From the NCBI GenBank assembly GCA_023974075.1, contig CM043793.1, positions 2,702,501 through 2,766,500 on the forward strand: a stretch of DNA of 64,000 nucleotides. Reading direction: 5' to 3'. The translations under genes and the position numbers were made by a program. This DNA is from Chaenocephalus aceratus. Its lineage: Eukaryota; Chordata; Actinopteri; Perciformes; Channichthyidae. Below the pieces are notes generated by a model. The model did no database searches and had not been told where the DNA came from. It saw nothing but the letters and a program-made list of their open reading frames with translations. This document shows positions 1 through 45,518 of this stretch, one piece after another (within the stretch, counting starts at the first letter, position 1; each line of letters begins with the position of its first letter).

Positions 1-660
1 ATGAAAATATTTCCAATAAATGAATAAAATGATTTTTGACCCCTTTGTTGTTCAGATATATCTCATATTTGTAACTAAATGAAACATGAATTGAAACAAA
101 ACACGGTATAAACTGAGGAGTGACTCTCGTGAGTTTCATGTATTTTCTTCACTCCGCTGGGAAACTGCTCTCATGTCAAGAAGCATCAGCGGGGCGAGTG
201 TCTGAGGATATGGGCCCTGTCTCAGGTCGACTATTTTCATTTCCTCGCTCCTCGCTCCTCGGTCTCACCGGAAGTTGATTTGTCTGCGCCATCTTGATTA
301 CCATGGCTCTTATTTCTGCCGGAGGACCGAGGATCGAGGATCGAGGAGCGATAATGGAGGAGCGATAATCGAGGAACCACCAGTCCATCCTCCGATGAAA
401 TCCTCAGACACTTGCCCCGCCCCCTTACTGTGTATCGCTCACTGATTGGACGATGCAGTGCATGCACTGATCTCATGCTTCTTGACATGAGAGCAGTTTC
501 CCAGCGGAGTGAAGAAAACACATGAACCTCACGAGAGTCACTCCTCAGTTTATACCGTGTTTTGTTTCAATTCATGTTTCATTTAGTTACAAATATGTGA
601 TATATCTGAACAACAAAGGGGTCAAAAATCATTTTATTCATTTGTTGGAAACATTTTCAT
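1..660. mobile_element. large palindromic MITE, with another MITE inside
   Basis: Positions 1-192 and 472-660 are long inverted repeats (ATGAAAATATTTCC at 1 pairs with ACATTTTCAT at 660; GGGAAACTGCTCTCATGTCA pairs with 480-500). The element may extend past the window start. The centre carries an inserted copy of the repeat described at 1198-1397. No ORF. Confidence 0.85.
210..405. mobile_element. MITE copy 1 inside the palindrome
   Basis: Matches 1205-1397 in reverse: TCAGGTCGACTATTTTCATT, CCGGAAGTTGATTTG, GGCTCTTATTTCTGCCGGAG, and the CGAGGATCGAGGAGCGATAA repeats. It contains short iterated CGAGGA/GCTCCTC motifs that can fold back on themselves. Confidence 0.75.
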
Positions 661-1197
661 GATCGCTTTTTTCGTTTTACATTTTCATTTATTGTCATTT
701 CCATTCAGTCAGTCATTAAGTGCTATTAAAATGTTAATTTGCTATATGTCCACACAAACAAAGTGTGCAATCCAATGAATGTTAATCTAACTGGGTTTTG
801 ATAGATAACATATCTCTTTTTCTTCTCTCAATTATTTTATTTCTATTGTGCACTCTAAATAATATTAATCAAAGTATTGTTTGTTTATACATTTTAAGAA
901 TGGCGTTTATCTTTTTTGAGAATGAGTTCTTATTTTATTTTATTTATTGGGGTCTACAACAGATGATACTAATGTTTGTGTCAGTAAATGTGTGGCGGGG
1001 GTGTTTGTGAAAACGTGCGGCGTTTGTGATGACGTGCGGCGTCACGTGACGCTCCGGAGGAAAGGACGTCCCATTGCTCTTAAAACTCATTTCCCTGCTT
1101 CTCGTGGTTTCCTTGCGTCTCTCCATGCTTCCCTGGTGGGAGGGACGAGACGCAGAGAACCGACGCAAGTGAGGGACGCAAGGATTTAATTTAACCG

Positions 1198-1397
1198 ACC
1201 TGAGACGGGGCCTTCATCGGAGGATGGTCTGGTGGTTCATCGCTCCTCGATCCTCCATTATCGCTCCTCGATCCTCGGTCCTCCGGCAGAAATAAGAGCC
1301 ATGGGACGGTACTCAAGATGGCGCAGGCAAATCAACTTCCGGTGAGACCGAGGACCGAGGAGCGAGGAAATGAAAATAGTCGACCTGAGATGGGGCC
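1198..1397. mobile_element. MITE copy 2, opposite orientation to copy 1
   Basis: The reverse complement of 210-405 with few differences, bounded by the direct repeat CGACCTGAGA-GGGGCC (1198-1214 and 1380-1397), which may be a long target duplication or part of the element. The spacer 661-1197 is AT-rich with no recognised feature. Confidence 0.7.
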
Positions 1398-1983
1398 TGT
1401 GGCGTTGGCGGAGTGGTTACTGCGTTCGCCCCCCACCCCACCCATTTTTTTTTATACAACGTCTCGTGAGTAAGGTGCAGTACCGGAGTCTAACAGAGAG
1501 GCAGCAGCTGCGAGACAGTAGCCTAGAAGCAGGGTTGGGTTGTAACCATAGGTTGTAACGGAATACATGTAACGGCGTTACGTAATCAGAATACACAAAT
1601 CAAGTAGGCTAACTGTATTCAGCTGGCGTTACATTTGAAAAACGAGTAATCTGATTACAGATACTTTCGTAACCTGAAGTGAATACATTTTGGAATACCT
1701 ATTGGAATTATTGGTGGAAAAGTTTCCTCACAAAATGTAATATTCATTACCGGCAGAACTGTGTGCACACTGCACAGCGCTGCAGCATGTCTGAGCGAGA
1801 GAGAGATGCAGCAGGCTTGTTTGAGACAAGCGAGACCTGCGCAATTGCGATCAACGTCTTGCTAGTGCGTTGCATGATGGTTAGTCATTTTGTCCGACTT
1901 GCTCTGGAGGCTCGCCCACATGAGACGTTGAAATCTCGCGGGACAAAGACGCCCGCAGCCTTGAGAGCGAGGCGGCGCAGTTC

Positions 1984-2683
1984 GGCCCATTCCCAAACCG
2001 CCTCCTACACCCTACCCCTACACCCTACCCCTCCGTTTGCGCGTTCACGCGGAGGGTCCGCCATATTGAGGGCTGTTCCAAAGCAACGAGTGTGGAGGGG
2101 GAGTGGGCTATCAAGCCCTCAAACAGCGAGTCTGCAGCGGTGCTGACTTGAGACCGGTCTCTACCTGACCGGAGTCACGCTGTGTGTGTCCGTCAGGAAA
2201 CACGCTGTGTACAAGTAGTTCCAGCAAACATCCACTGATAAACTAGCGATGTTAACAACCTCATGATAACCTCATATGTTTTTAACTTAGGATCAAACCT
2301 GTGTTTAGTCTAGAAAAAGGTAAATGTGTGCATTTTATTATAAAGTTGTGTATATTTACAGACTGTTGCAAAAACTAAGAAGCTTATAAACATCAGGTTT
2401 AAAACTAAAAGAGCTTTGAAACACAATGAAAGATGTTTGGAGTTTTATTTGAGTTATTCATTTAAACTTTTTGTCTAAGAGATGCTGATTTGAAACCGTT
2501 GTTACATACAGTTACGGCATTTCCTGTTTCTGCCGGAGAGAGGGGAGGCCGTCCCAAAGCTTGCTGCTGTGTTTACTCCCTCCATCTGACAGGAGGAGCC
2601 TCGTTGAGCTGCGAGTGTGGCTACAGACGGAGTTCACTCCATCACGGAGGGGTAGGGTCGAGGGAGTGGTTTGGGATTGGGCC
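1984..2683. mobile_element. nested MITE within the hAT element
   Basis: Ends GGCCCATTCCCAAACCGC and GTGGTTTGGGATTGGGCC are inverted. Inside them CCTACCCCTCCG and CGGAGGGGTAGGGT also pair. Possible 3-bp TTC flanks. No ORF of known family. Confidence 0.65.
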
Positions 2684-3026
2684 TTCCTCTCCACGAGCTG
2701 CGGAAGCGAAATGCTTGATGGGAAACGACTCGCTGGTATCTAGAGCTGAGCGCTCATTGGTGGTTTTTACCACGTGCTGCTGATGAAACTCTCCAATTGG
2801 CTCGGCAACATTTGTTGTTGTTTTGTGTCAGTTTTACGTCGCCACATCCATTCCCATTTTTCATCATTCTTCCACAATGTTTATCATCATGAAATTAATA
2901 TCTCTATATATTTTTTAAAACTATACTTGCACTGCTTACCGTTTTCATACTTTGTATATCTTAGCATTTTCATACACACTGTTCATACTGCTCACAGGCT
3001 GATATCTAGTGTATTCATACCCCTCA

Positions 3027-3195
3027 CTGTTTATTAATCATTCAATTCATTCTATATTTGATTCTGATTCTGATTCTATTGTGTACATTACTTTCCACTT
3101 CACTGCTTGTTGCACTCCTGGTTAGAAGCTAAACTGCATTTCGTTGTCTCAGTACCTGTAATATGTGCAATAACAATAAAGTTGAATCTAATCTT
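3027..3195 (+). mobile_element. LINE 3' tail fragment
   Basis: ATTGTGTACATT, TTGCACTCCTGGTTAGA, CTAAACTGCATTTCGTTGTC and CAATAACAATAAAGTTGAATCTAATC form a 3' end typical of 5'-truncated fish LINE copies. The ending TCTAATC resembles the tail of the LINE at 53420-54760. Confidence 0.65.
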
Positions 3196-3439
3196 GAGCA
3201 GGAACAAATGTATTTACTTAGTAGATATCTGACATTAATGATTAAACACGTGTGCATTCTTTATAAATGCAAACCGAGTCAAGCCGACTCCGGATGTGGC
3301 GGTATGCACCTTAAAGTTGTTTGCAATCCGCCAAAAAACCGAGAGAAGAAGAAGACGAAGCCGACTCCGAGCTGTCCGACTTCAGGCGAACTTTTTGAGA
3401 CCTCTCCCGGCTGCGATCGGCTATTCTCGTCTACTTTCG

Positions 3440-3950
3440 AGGCGAGCCGCTGTCACTACCCGATCTGCATCTCTGCCCGATCTGCAGTGCGCATGTGCGA
3501 GATGGTATTATTTAACAACTCTTTTTATTGGGTTCTTTTATTTGGGGTTACATTGTCAGAATAAATGAGAAATTGATTTAACTTCTGTTCGACAGCTATC
3601 ATACTGAATACATATTTACTGTGAATGTGTGCAAAAATGTATGGCATATAGCTGTCTAACAGAAGTTAAATCAATTTCTCATTTATTTTGACAATGTACT
3701 TAACCCAAATAAAAGAACCCAATAAAAAGAGTTGTTAAATAATAGTGAAGTCACGTTGTAATAACAATAACTCATCTCTCTCTCTCGTTTTTTTGTTGAG
3801 CTTTGGCAAAAGCCACTGTGTCAATGTTGTCCTACTTGGGTTGCCGTCCGGAGTTGTCCAATATGGCGGACCATCTCGCACATGCGCACTGCAGATCGGG
3901 CAGAGCTGCAGATCGGGTAGTGACCATAGGTAGTGACAGCCGCAAGCCTG
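3440..3950. mobile_element. palindromic MITE nested in the hAT element
   Basis: 3505-3625 and 3645-3740 are near-perfect inverted copies (AACTCTTTTTATTGGGTTCT, GAGAAATTGATTTAACTTCT). Outside them TGTCACTACCCGATCTGCA and GTGCGCATGTGCGAGATGG pair with 3869-3945, so the palindrome arms have had an insertion in the right half. Confidence 0.75.
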
Positions 3951-4614
3951 CAACGCGTCTCAAACAAGCCCAGCGTTTCTGTGAGGCCCCGCCCCCGCAC
4001 GCAGATGAGAGAGATCTTTCAAAAATATATTGAAAGTTAGAAACGGAGATGGTTAGATAAAATGTGCAAGATAACGTTTATGTAGCATTTATTTATTGTC
4101 GAAATGATAACATTTCATAACGGGATCAAATCAAAGTGAATGGCCTGCTGCTGCTGAAGGCATGGGGCAAGTGACTGGAAAAAGTTTTAAAAGTTATTAC
4201 ATCGTTTCAGATAATAAATAATAATGATAATTCATTCTATTTAGGGGCGCCTTTCAAAGCACCCAAGGACACCTTACAATTGATAACATATTCAAAGGAA
4301 AGGTTTTAAGACAGTACAAAGAATGCAGTCTGGGTGATGTTTTGTATGTGGGGTGCAGATGAGAGAGCTGTCCAGAATGACACCAATATGTTGTGTTTGT
4401 GCTCTTGATAAGCCATTAAAACAGTAAAATAAGTGTCTCCTGTGCACCAAAACATACCCATCTGTTATGGAAAAAGAAAGTATTCTAAAAGTAATCTGAA
4501 TACGTTTTTTAAGACACGTAACTGTATTCTGATTACTTTCAGAGCATGTATTCAGTATTCAGTAACTGATTACATTTACAAAGTAACCCTCCCAGTCCCA
4601 ACCCTGCCTAGAAG

Positions 4615-5537
4615 TGATCCTTCGTTAGTGTGAAGAGTCTGGGCTATATAAAAATCGCTGGCCCGCGATAGTGTCTAGACTCTATTGGATACATTTTGGC
4701 CCTTGGACAAATGTAGTTGGTGATCCCTGCTGTAGTGTGTTATATTGGTTTTTGTGCATGTACATTTGCAAAGGGAAAAAAAAGTCCAGGCAAGAGTCTT
4801 TTTATTCCATTTATTTCCACGTTAAATATACACCAAACAAAGGTACATAACAGGTTTCTAATTCCTTTGCTGAAGCCTTTCCTATGGCTTTCCATGTTTA
4901 ATCCTGCATGGATCAGCTGGGTAGAAAACCATATGCCTACTAGTGCTCTGGCTCCCACCACCTGTCGCCAACAATTACACCAGGTGCCCATACCCAGTGC
5001 CCAAAGATGCATTAAAAAAAGAAGCATAAAACTACTTTAACTAATTTAAATAATATGACTTAATAAAACATTACAAAAAGAACAAGAAAATAAATGTTTA
5101 ACTATTCAATAATATAAATCAAAAATATAGCTCCAATATTCATTGAAGTATCCACCTATAGGTCTTTTACCACAGTGTACTTGAGATTTGTGTTTATATG
5201 TATTTATTTTATTCTAACATGGTGCAATTGTCACGAAACTCCCCACTTGGATTAAAGTATTGTGATTGATTGATATGATATCAATATATATATATAAACA
5301 TCGATTTGTAAATGTAGGGAGATAAATACATTGCAAATGATCAGTGCAGGAATCTCTCTCTCTTTCTCTCTCTCTCAGTGTGTGTGTGTGTGTGGGTGTT
5401 CTCTCTCCCAGAGCTGCTTTCTCCTGCCCCCCCTCCCTGATTCCTCCACCGGCAGCGATGCAGATGGAATACACTGAAGCTAACGTCAGACTCCGCAGAG
5501 TTAATTGTAGTAATTAATGTCATACTTCTGTTTAATT
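4615..5537. other. region upstream of zmiz2, no gene recognised
   Basis: A stretch at 4790-5030 is open on both strands but matches no family I recognise. 5290-5410 has TA, CT and GT simple repeats. Confidence 0.4.
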
Positions 5538-5539
5538 TG

Positions 5540-5837
5540 CGAGGATGGTGTCGCCCACTGAAGCCGGGTAATCAGACTCAGAGGCCGGAGCGGCAGGGAA
5601 GGCTATATCTGCCTGGAGTTCAAGCAAGGACTCCTTGGTTAAATATCGGCCTCCGTGCAGGATTCTATTGGGCCAATTGTGGATATTTTAGGGCGTATTT
5701 GAACCGGGTTCTTTCGGCAGTGGAGGTGGCTTTAGGTGGGTTCGGTTCTTGATGCCCGGAGGGCCGGAGGATCCAACATTAAGCAGCCCAGACTGCGGAG
5801 CCCCGGAGTAGGGCTCGAACACCGGGGAGTACAGAAG
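5540..5837 (+). promoter_or_regulatory. zmiz2: probable zmiz2 non-coding first exon and promoter region
   Basis: A GC-richer stretch ends in a consensus splice donor (AAG|GTATGT at 5838) about 5.8 kb before the ATG exon, and the ATG exon itself opens with a splice acceptor, so an upstream non-coding exon is required. The transcription start cannot be fixed; a CT-rich and short GT repeat tract (5355-5410) precedes it and no TATA box is evident. This is the best donor in a promoter-like setting, but it is an inference. Confidence 0.4.
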
Positions 5838-7099
5838 GTATGTTGGCTCTGCGAAAAACAACCTTTCTATTAATCGTGTCCGTGTGTGAAACACCGTTTT
5901 AATACGTTTAATTAATGGGATGGTTAAACCACCGACCAGGCTGCTTAACGTCGATCCACATGTTGTTTAATGTTTTGTGTTGGAGGAAGAAGATATCTGG
6001 TGGCTAACTGTTAGCCTCCTAGCATTCCATTGTCACAGCCCGTTGGAGCTAGCTATGCTAACAGACTGGCTTGCTGTGAAATAGGAATTAATTCTAACGT
6101 TACATTTAACACACACTATCCTTCGTTTGTATTCTCGTTTCTTGGTTGGTTCAATATATGTCTGTGGATTACTGTATGGTGTTTTAGACGCGTCGGATTG
6201 CTTTCGTCTTGTTAGCATCTTATGCTAACAGCGGTGTTACCCCATAAAGCAAGGAGAAGCTTCATTAGCAAGTTAGCATTAGCTTCGTTACCTGGTTGCA
6301 ACACTACAAGGAATCTCAAAATGTCTCCTCTGACTCTGTCATTTTGTCGGAGCAGTTCACTTCACAAAAATAGAAAACACGAGGACGTGACCCGGAAAAC
6401 TCTCCAGTTTATTTCGTTTTATTGTTTTAATTCAGCCATAACATTATAGCATGCGCGTGCGTGTGTAGCATTCACACGGCTCATGGTAGGAGGGGTTGTT
6501 AGGTTGAGAACCAGACACACCGTGAAAACAGTACGTGTAATACTTAATACACATTTTAACCACTTTACAACAGTGTTTAAAGGACATTTACACGTCCAAA
6601 AGAATCAGCTGTTCTATTAATGGGTTTTTATTTACTTCAACAATTACAAATTGAACAACCCTTTTAACAGTATTTGCTAATCATCATCATCATTAATTAA
6701 TTACGACACACAATGTGTTAATATATTGTTAATGTTGGATACAATTTAGCAAATGACACTGGAGCCGAGAAATCAGGATGGTGTGATGGAGAAGACGCTC
6801 ATGTTCATAAAAACAAATAGCCCATCTTTATTTGGGGTATTGATAAAACATTTTTGGGGATTGGCTAATGGAATAGCTAATTCCTGCTTTACCACTTATT
6901 TAGAACCATTGAATTAAAGATGTGTATTGTCCCCCTTTTTCCAAAGTTGTTAATTGTAATTAAACGGTTTGTTAATAATCTATGAAACATGCATAACAAA
7001 TTGAAGTAATGTTCAGTACTGAGTCCTGGTTAGCAGATTAATTAAGACAAGTCTCAAATAGTTTTGTGATTACTACTATTAGAGACGGTATAGTTAGTA

Positions 7100-7398
7100 T
7101 TAGGGCTATAACAAATGTAATATATGTTTTATATTCAAAACCTAATGCAACAAAAAGTTGTGTTTGGTTCAAATGTTGTTATAGTAGTATGCATTAGAGG
7201 TGCCTTTTTAGTGCTTTTACAAACATGTTTACTTAATGAGATCTTTGATAAATAAATTCAGTAATGTGAATAGCATGTCTAAGTGCAGCTTTTAAAATCC
7301 GGAGAATACACCTATTATTTCACAATATCCAAAATCTAAGCAATATCTATTATCATATGATATCGATAAAATATTGATATATTGCCCAGTCCCTGCCG
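7100..7398. mobile_element. hAT-type MITE in intron 1
   Basis: The right end read on the minus strand is AGGGACTGGGCAATATATCA followed by ATATTTTATCGATATC, the signature of a widespread fish MITE (GGGCTGGGCAATATATCG type). The left end TAGGGCTATAAC is degraded. Confidence 0.6.
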
Positions 7399-9968
7399 AG
7401 CATTTTGGATATTAATTTTTAAATGTGAACTTCAACATTGTAAATAAAGTTTTTAAACTACTTAGTACAGCCCTAGTAAGTATAGTTCTTTACAGTACAG
7501 AGCAAATTCGCCATCCTTTTTGTTTAAATGTAAATGTAATTCCTTTATGTGATTGTGCACTACTTTCTTCACTTTCAGTACTTTTAAAATGTATCTCCAC
7601 AGTAGATTTGATAATTAATATGATTGGTGCTCGAGTGCGTGTCAGTTACTTATTGTTGCAGATCTTACGTAAAGAACGTGATAGAAAGTATTCAGTATGT
7701 CAGCGAAAGGAGTTCACAGAATATTTCCTGTTTTCCTCTACTTCTGTTTTTGTCTCATAGCGAACGCCAAGCCAAAGTCCATTCACAAATCTGACAATTA
7801 AATGTGACCTTTATCAGCAGCAACACGCCCAGTAAAAGTGATTCCAGACATGTTTTGTATTGTCAGTCAGTTGTTCTTTTCAATGACAAAAACAGACTTT
7901 AAGATAAAGACCGCTCCTTTTACTGATTGAAAACACCAGAAGAGTCATTCATCTGAAGAAAGTAAATGGTCACGTTTATTATCTGTAAGCGGCTTTACTG
8001 TTTGTGTACGGCCAACAATGGCTTATTAGAGGCATCACTCTGGATTGTTACAAGTTGTGAAAGAGACGCTGGTATCGTATTCAGCTTGTGAGTATGCATG
8101 TGTCTTAATAGCAACATATGCTCTTATAATCACCTACCATTGTAAGAATTACCACAGAGGTCGTTGTGACTATTTTCCAGATGTTTAGACATTCTTTTAG
8201 GGTTATGTTCTGACCACCAGATTATGTTGTTCTGATTACAAGATCCATGACCGTTAGCTGCTTCTGTTTCGGTGAAGAAGCCGATTCAGAGCACAGGATG
8301 AATCAAATGTCATTGTTAATAAAAGAAAATAAGATTAAATAAGGCTGCAGATTCTAAAATCTAACTTTTTTTAAAATTCCACTCGCAGGTGAGGAGCAGA
8401 AAAAGCACTAATACGCTTCAGTAAAAGTATAACACTGCAGCATTGTGAGATCTTTTACGTCAGGCTTTATCACCACCATAGTTTCGGTTTGTCGCACAGG
8501 TTTAATTCAGACGAAAGCTGAAATATTGGTTTGACGATGAAGGGGGTGATGCTTCATGACACATGGAGTGTTGAATCATCCTCAACCTGAGTGAGTCATC
8601 TTTTGCTGCTGCTTTGTTATACATTTTTATAACAGATTTAGTTTCAAATAGTTACGTTTTTATTCAAGTATAGCTGTTTTACTCTTTGGAAAATCTCTTA
8701 TCTATTTACTTAGATGTCTATTTAGTATACTAAATTATATTCTAAGACGGTTTTATACGGGTGCTTAAAAACACGACATTTCATGTGGTATTACATTTTC
8801 CAACATCTGTTCGGTGATGGAAAAGCTTAGATGGCCTAAATTCGGCTTTGAAAGATCCACTTTTTTCGCTAACTGTGTTTGCGTTATACCTTTTCTCTGA
8901 AAACGGCATCATGAGCGCTGAGAGTAAATAGGCCAGCGCTTTTCCGTTATATTAGCCTTGCACGTCAAAATAAATAAAAAACATATCTGAAATACCTGAT
9001 CCCCTCATAGAAAATGTATGTATATATTATTTTTACAATAGCTATTGCAGTAAAAAGTTTTATTTGAAGCGATGTGTGTATGTTGCAATAAAAGCTGTGA
9101 ATTAATTACATTCTACTAACCCCCGTGGCCCAAGCGAACCCCTGTGTTTTCTTTCCAGAATGATTTCCAGATTGTCACTTAAATGTTTGTTGTCTGTTCT
9201 TCATATGTTTATGTCAGCTGTTAATTCTGACAGCATAGATTGTTATAATTAATCAGAAGATGTGTCTGTTAGTGAGTATTTGTTGAGTCCGGGATGTGTT
9301 TGTTTGGTCTTCAAATTCCAATCACCACTGTCTGCATACAGTGCTGTGTTTGTTATCATGTGATATACTGCGTGTGTTTTAATGTGTGTGTGTTACCGTG
9401 CACGTAATGCTGTCCTGCTTCCTCTCAGGTGACTCGTCCCGGTGTCAGACTCTGAAGTGTTTTAATTTCACAATGTTTCAACAGGAAACTTTGGTCAAAC
9501 TTTCACGTATTATTGATCACATCCTAGATTTGATCAGAAGCAAACTCTCTCGACTGAGTCAGAGTCACGGATGATGTTGTTAAAAGGGACAAACAAACTA
9601 TATGCACTCATATACTCGCATATGAGTGTTGCATAGTGATGTCATTATGTTGCAGGAGTCCAATGGAAGCGTTTCAGGCGGGGGAGTGTGGTAGAGAAAC
9701 TCCCTCTGGAAAAAAAAGATGGAGATTTGAGCCTTTGCAGACCATTTACATGCACAGAAACCTATACAACACACACAAGCTGAATATGGCCTCTTCTATA
9801 AATAAGTCGGAAGCGTTTAAACTAGTGTGTAAAAGCGGCAGATAAACTATTCCATATTGTTAGGCGCCTCACAGGCAGTCTATGAACGCTGAATGTTATA
9901 AAGTATGACATTACTGACAATCATTTCAACGACATATTTATATCATGATGGAGTCACGTCATATGTTA

Positions 9969-11169
9969 CAGGCTGTCCGCGGGGTCTTAAAAAGTATAAA
10001 AAGTTGATAAATCTTTTAGCAAAAATTAAGGCTATTAAAAAGTACTCAACGGCATTTTCCAAGGTATTATATTTTGTAGCTTGTTTTCAATAAGTATATC
10101 AATTGTCCAAATAGGTTGTATTCTACAGTGTGCCTGAATGTAATGTAGCTAGGGTTGGGAACCGAAACTCGGTTCCAGGTGAGAACCGATAAGAAAATGC
10201 CGGGTACCCATATAAAATAAAATGTCGGTTCTGCTTAACGGATCCTAAACGCGGTAGACCCTGTATTCCACCGGGTCCGTCTGCGCTGCCGTGACCCGGT
10301 GGAATACATAGCGGACTGGCCATCTGTGTGTTCTGGAGAATCACAGAACGGCCGGTCGTCAGCGGGCCGTTGACGGCCGGCTCGGTACGCTGACGGCCGG
10401 CACCGCCCTTCATTTTTTAAAACGGCATCATGTAAGTTGCGCTGACAGGCGACAGAGGTCCTCAGTTGCCCCGCAGCGAGGCTCCTCCCGCCCTCCAGGA
10501 GACGGTTCACGAGCTCAGTCTTCATAACACCAAAGATGGGTCGCGGTAAACGCTCTGAAGTGAGGCTCCACTACACTAAGAAAGAAAAAGACAAGGCACA
10601 GTGTAAAGCCTGTTAATAGCTTGCCACAGGCATAGCTCAGTTACAATAAAGCACAGCTATTGTATATATTTTTATTTGTAAAAATGTCAGTTAAAGCTTA
10701 AAAAAATAAAGATATTTTTGTTATCTAAACGTTTGACCTCTTTCTTTTACAATTTTGGAATCGAAACGGGGAATCAATAAGAACCGGAATCGATACCTTT
10801 CAAACGATACCCATCCCTATGCGTAGGTGTGCAGTGTGATTCTGTGTAGTTTATTGATGGCATCCCGTTGGATCTGACGTCATCTGAACAGGACATTGCG
10901 CGCTCACTGCTTGATAGCGCGCGAAGCTCCGTTTACGCCGGTTGTTAAACAGCATCGTTATGGGGAAATGCAAGTTTGCGTCCAAATGGTTGGAAGAGAA
11001 GGAGGAAGGACAATCCATACTGTCTATAGTCAATGTGAGATAAAGTGTGTCGCCAAGGTAACCGGTTAAAACTCCAAGTGGCGATGAGCTCTTAAGATGT
11101 ATGGAAAGGGTCTTAAGAAAGGTCTTAAAAGGTTTTACATTTGACTTCAGGACTCCTGCTTATACCCTG
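9969..11169. mobile_element. DNA transposon interrupted by a hAT element (intron 1)
   Basis: Left end CAGGCTGTCCGCGGGGTCTT and right end GGACTCCTGCTTATACCCTG are imperfect inverted repeats. Both ends have GTCTTAAAA motifs. The right half is shared with 32700-33000 in the same orientation. A Met-Gly-Lys-Cys-Lys-Phe stretch at 10960-11020 looks like the first codons of a lost protein. Confidence 0.65.
10150..10819 (+). mobile_element. hAT element remnant with BED-finger start
   Basis: Ends TAGGGTTGGGAACCG and CGATACCCATCCCTA are inverted, with repeated GAACCG/CGGTTC motifs. At 10536 an ORF start reads MGRGKRSEVRLHYTKKEKDK then AQCKAC-stop, the first strand and CxxC of a BED finger as in hAT transposases. 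The remainder is deleted. Confidence 0.75.
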
Positions 11170-11738
11170 ATTTACTATGAATTGCTTATAAAATAAAAGT
11201 GAAAAGGACAAATTCATCAAGAACCAAAACTGGAGTCAGAAGTGATCAGATCTCACCAACATGTGAACTTCCTTCTGGGAGTTCAATAGCGATAGATGTA
11301 TTCTGAAGTCCCAGTATCAAAAATACTCAGTAAGACCTTACAGTCTTGCATTTAAATTGTAACTTCAGTTATAGTACTGAAGACTGAAATGATTCATAGT
11401 TGAAATGTTCATTATGCAGAATGAGCCATGTCAGTGTCGCTATTATTGCATCGTTTTTACCCATGCATTTAATGTGGGGTACTTAAATGTTGAAGGTGGT
11501 CAATAACCAAATCAAATGTTTTATGTTCAAAATATTTTTCATTTAATTTTTCTCCATGTATGGCTGAACTCAAAAGGAACAACATGAGATGGATTATTTA
11601 TTTATTCTTTTCACCTACAAATCACTTATTTGATGGGAAATGTAGTTTACCTAATGAATTCCCTGTGTCTGCCTGTCTGTCTCCAGGAGTTAGTCTGTCT
11701 GATTGGACTCCGTCGGGCCACCAGGCCCCCCCCCCACC

Positions 11739-44800
<33,062 letters not shown>

Positions 44801-45183
44801 ACACATGCAAACACACACCTCCAGACATGAGACAGAACTTTACTGTAAGATATGAACTCTTTCTCTCCTCGCCCGCCAACATGACTGGCGGTCCAACATG
44901 GCCGTCATCTGCACAGGATGGAGCGGAGGATTAGAAGGAAACAAAAAAAAAAACTTTTAAATATGAAATCTCTTTGGTGTGTGACGATGATGGTAACTTT
45001 ATTTTATTGTTTTTTTGTATTCTCTGAAACTGTATTTTGATGTTTCCTACTCATTCCCCGGAGTCGACAACCCTGCCGCTCACAGTAAGCTCTGACTGTT
45101 TCAAGTTGGTGACCACCACTGCTTTAAAGGAACACTTCTGTATTTTTTAACAGGCACCCAATTTCCCCATGTTTTGGTGTCTT

Positions 45184-45518
45184 ACGGCCCGTCCACACTA
45201 CAGCTTCGACGGCTTCAAAAACGGTTTCCAACGCGTCTGCCCATTCACTTTGAATGGGGTGACGTCACTTTTCGCTGAAATGCATTGTGGGAAGCAGAGC
45301 GGAGCTTTCCTGGCTTTCAGGCTGCAAAAGTTGAGCAATGTTCAACTTTTGAAGCTTCTGAAGCTTTCGGTGGAAGCGTCAGCCAATCAAATCATATGCC
45401 AGTACAAGCTCTAGCCAATCAAACCGCTGCTTGTGTGTCAGGGGCGGGAGATACATGTGATTGGTTGTTGGTCGAGCTCCAAGCTTTTTATGAAGCTATA
45501 GTGTGGACGGGCCGTAAC
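45184..45518. mobile_element. MITE related to the 57279-61660 Harbinger element
   Basis: Ends ACGGCCCGTCCACACTACAG and CTATAGTGTGGACGGGCCGT are inverted. The left arm matches the right arm of the 57279-61660 element in reverse (CCCATTCA-TTGAATGGGGTGA, GCATTGTGGG, AATGTTCAACTTTTGA, GCGTCAGCCAATCAAAT). The right arm matches its left arm (GACCAACAACCAATCA, ATCTCCCGCCC). It looks like an internal deletion derivative of that family. Confidence 0.85.

Larger units (their letters stand above)
1530..4606. mobile_element. hAT element (3.1 kb) with exact 8-bp target duplication
   Basis: Inverted ends CAGGGTTGGGTTGTAAC and GTTAC...CCCAACCCTG, flanked by CCTAGAAG at 1522-1529 and 4607-4614. Sub-terminal GTAATCTGATTAC-type motifs occur at both ends. 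It has no transposase; its interior is largely other repeats (1984-2683, 3027-3195, 3440-3950, 4215-4290). Confidence 0.92.
5838..11686 (+). other. zmiz2 intron 1
   Basis: A 5.8-kb intron between the presumed exon 1 donor and the acceptor at 11685-11686. It contains a hAT MITE (7100-7398) and a nested pair of elements (9969-11169). The stretches 5838-7100 and 7400-9960 are AT-rich and show no gene or recognisable repeat. Confidence 0.45.

Noticed and set aside
2490..3564. Several ORFs of 60-133 codons
   Set aside because: They fall inside nested MITEs and a LINE tail and match no family.
4740..5040. ORFs of 95 and 107 codons on both strands upstream of zmiz2
   Set aside because: There is no recognisable domain, they overlap on opposite strands, and composition is not coding-like.
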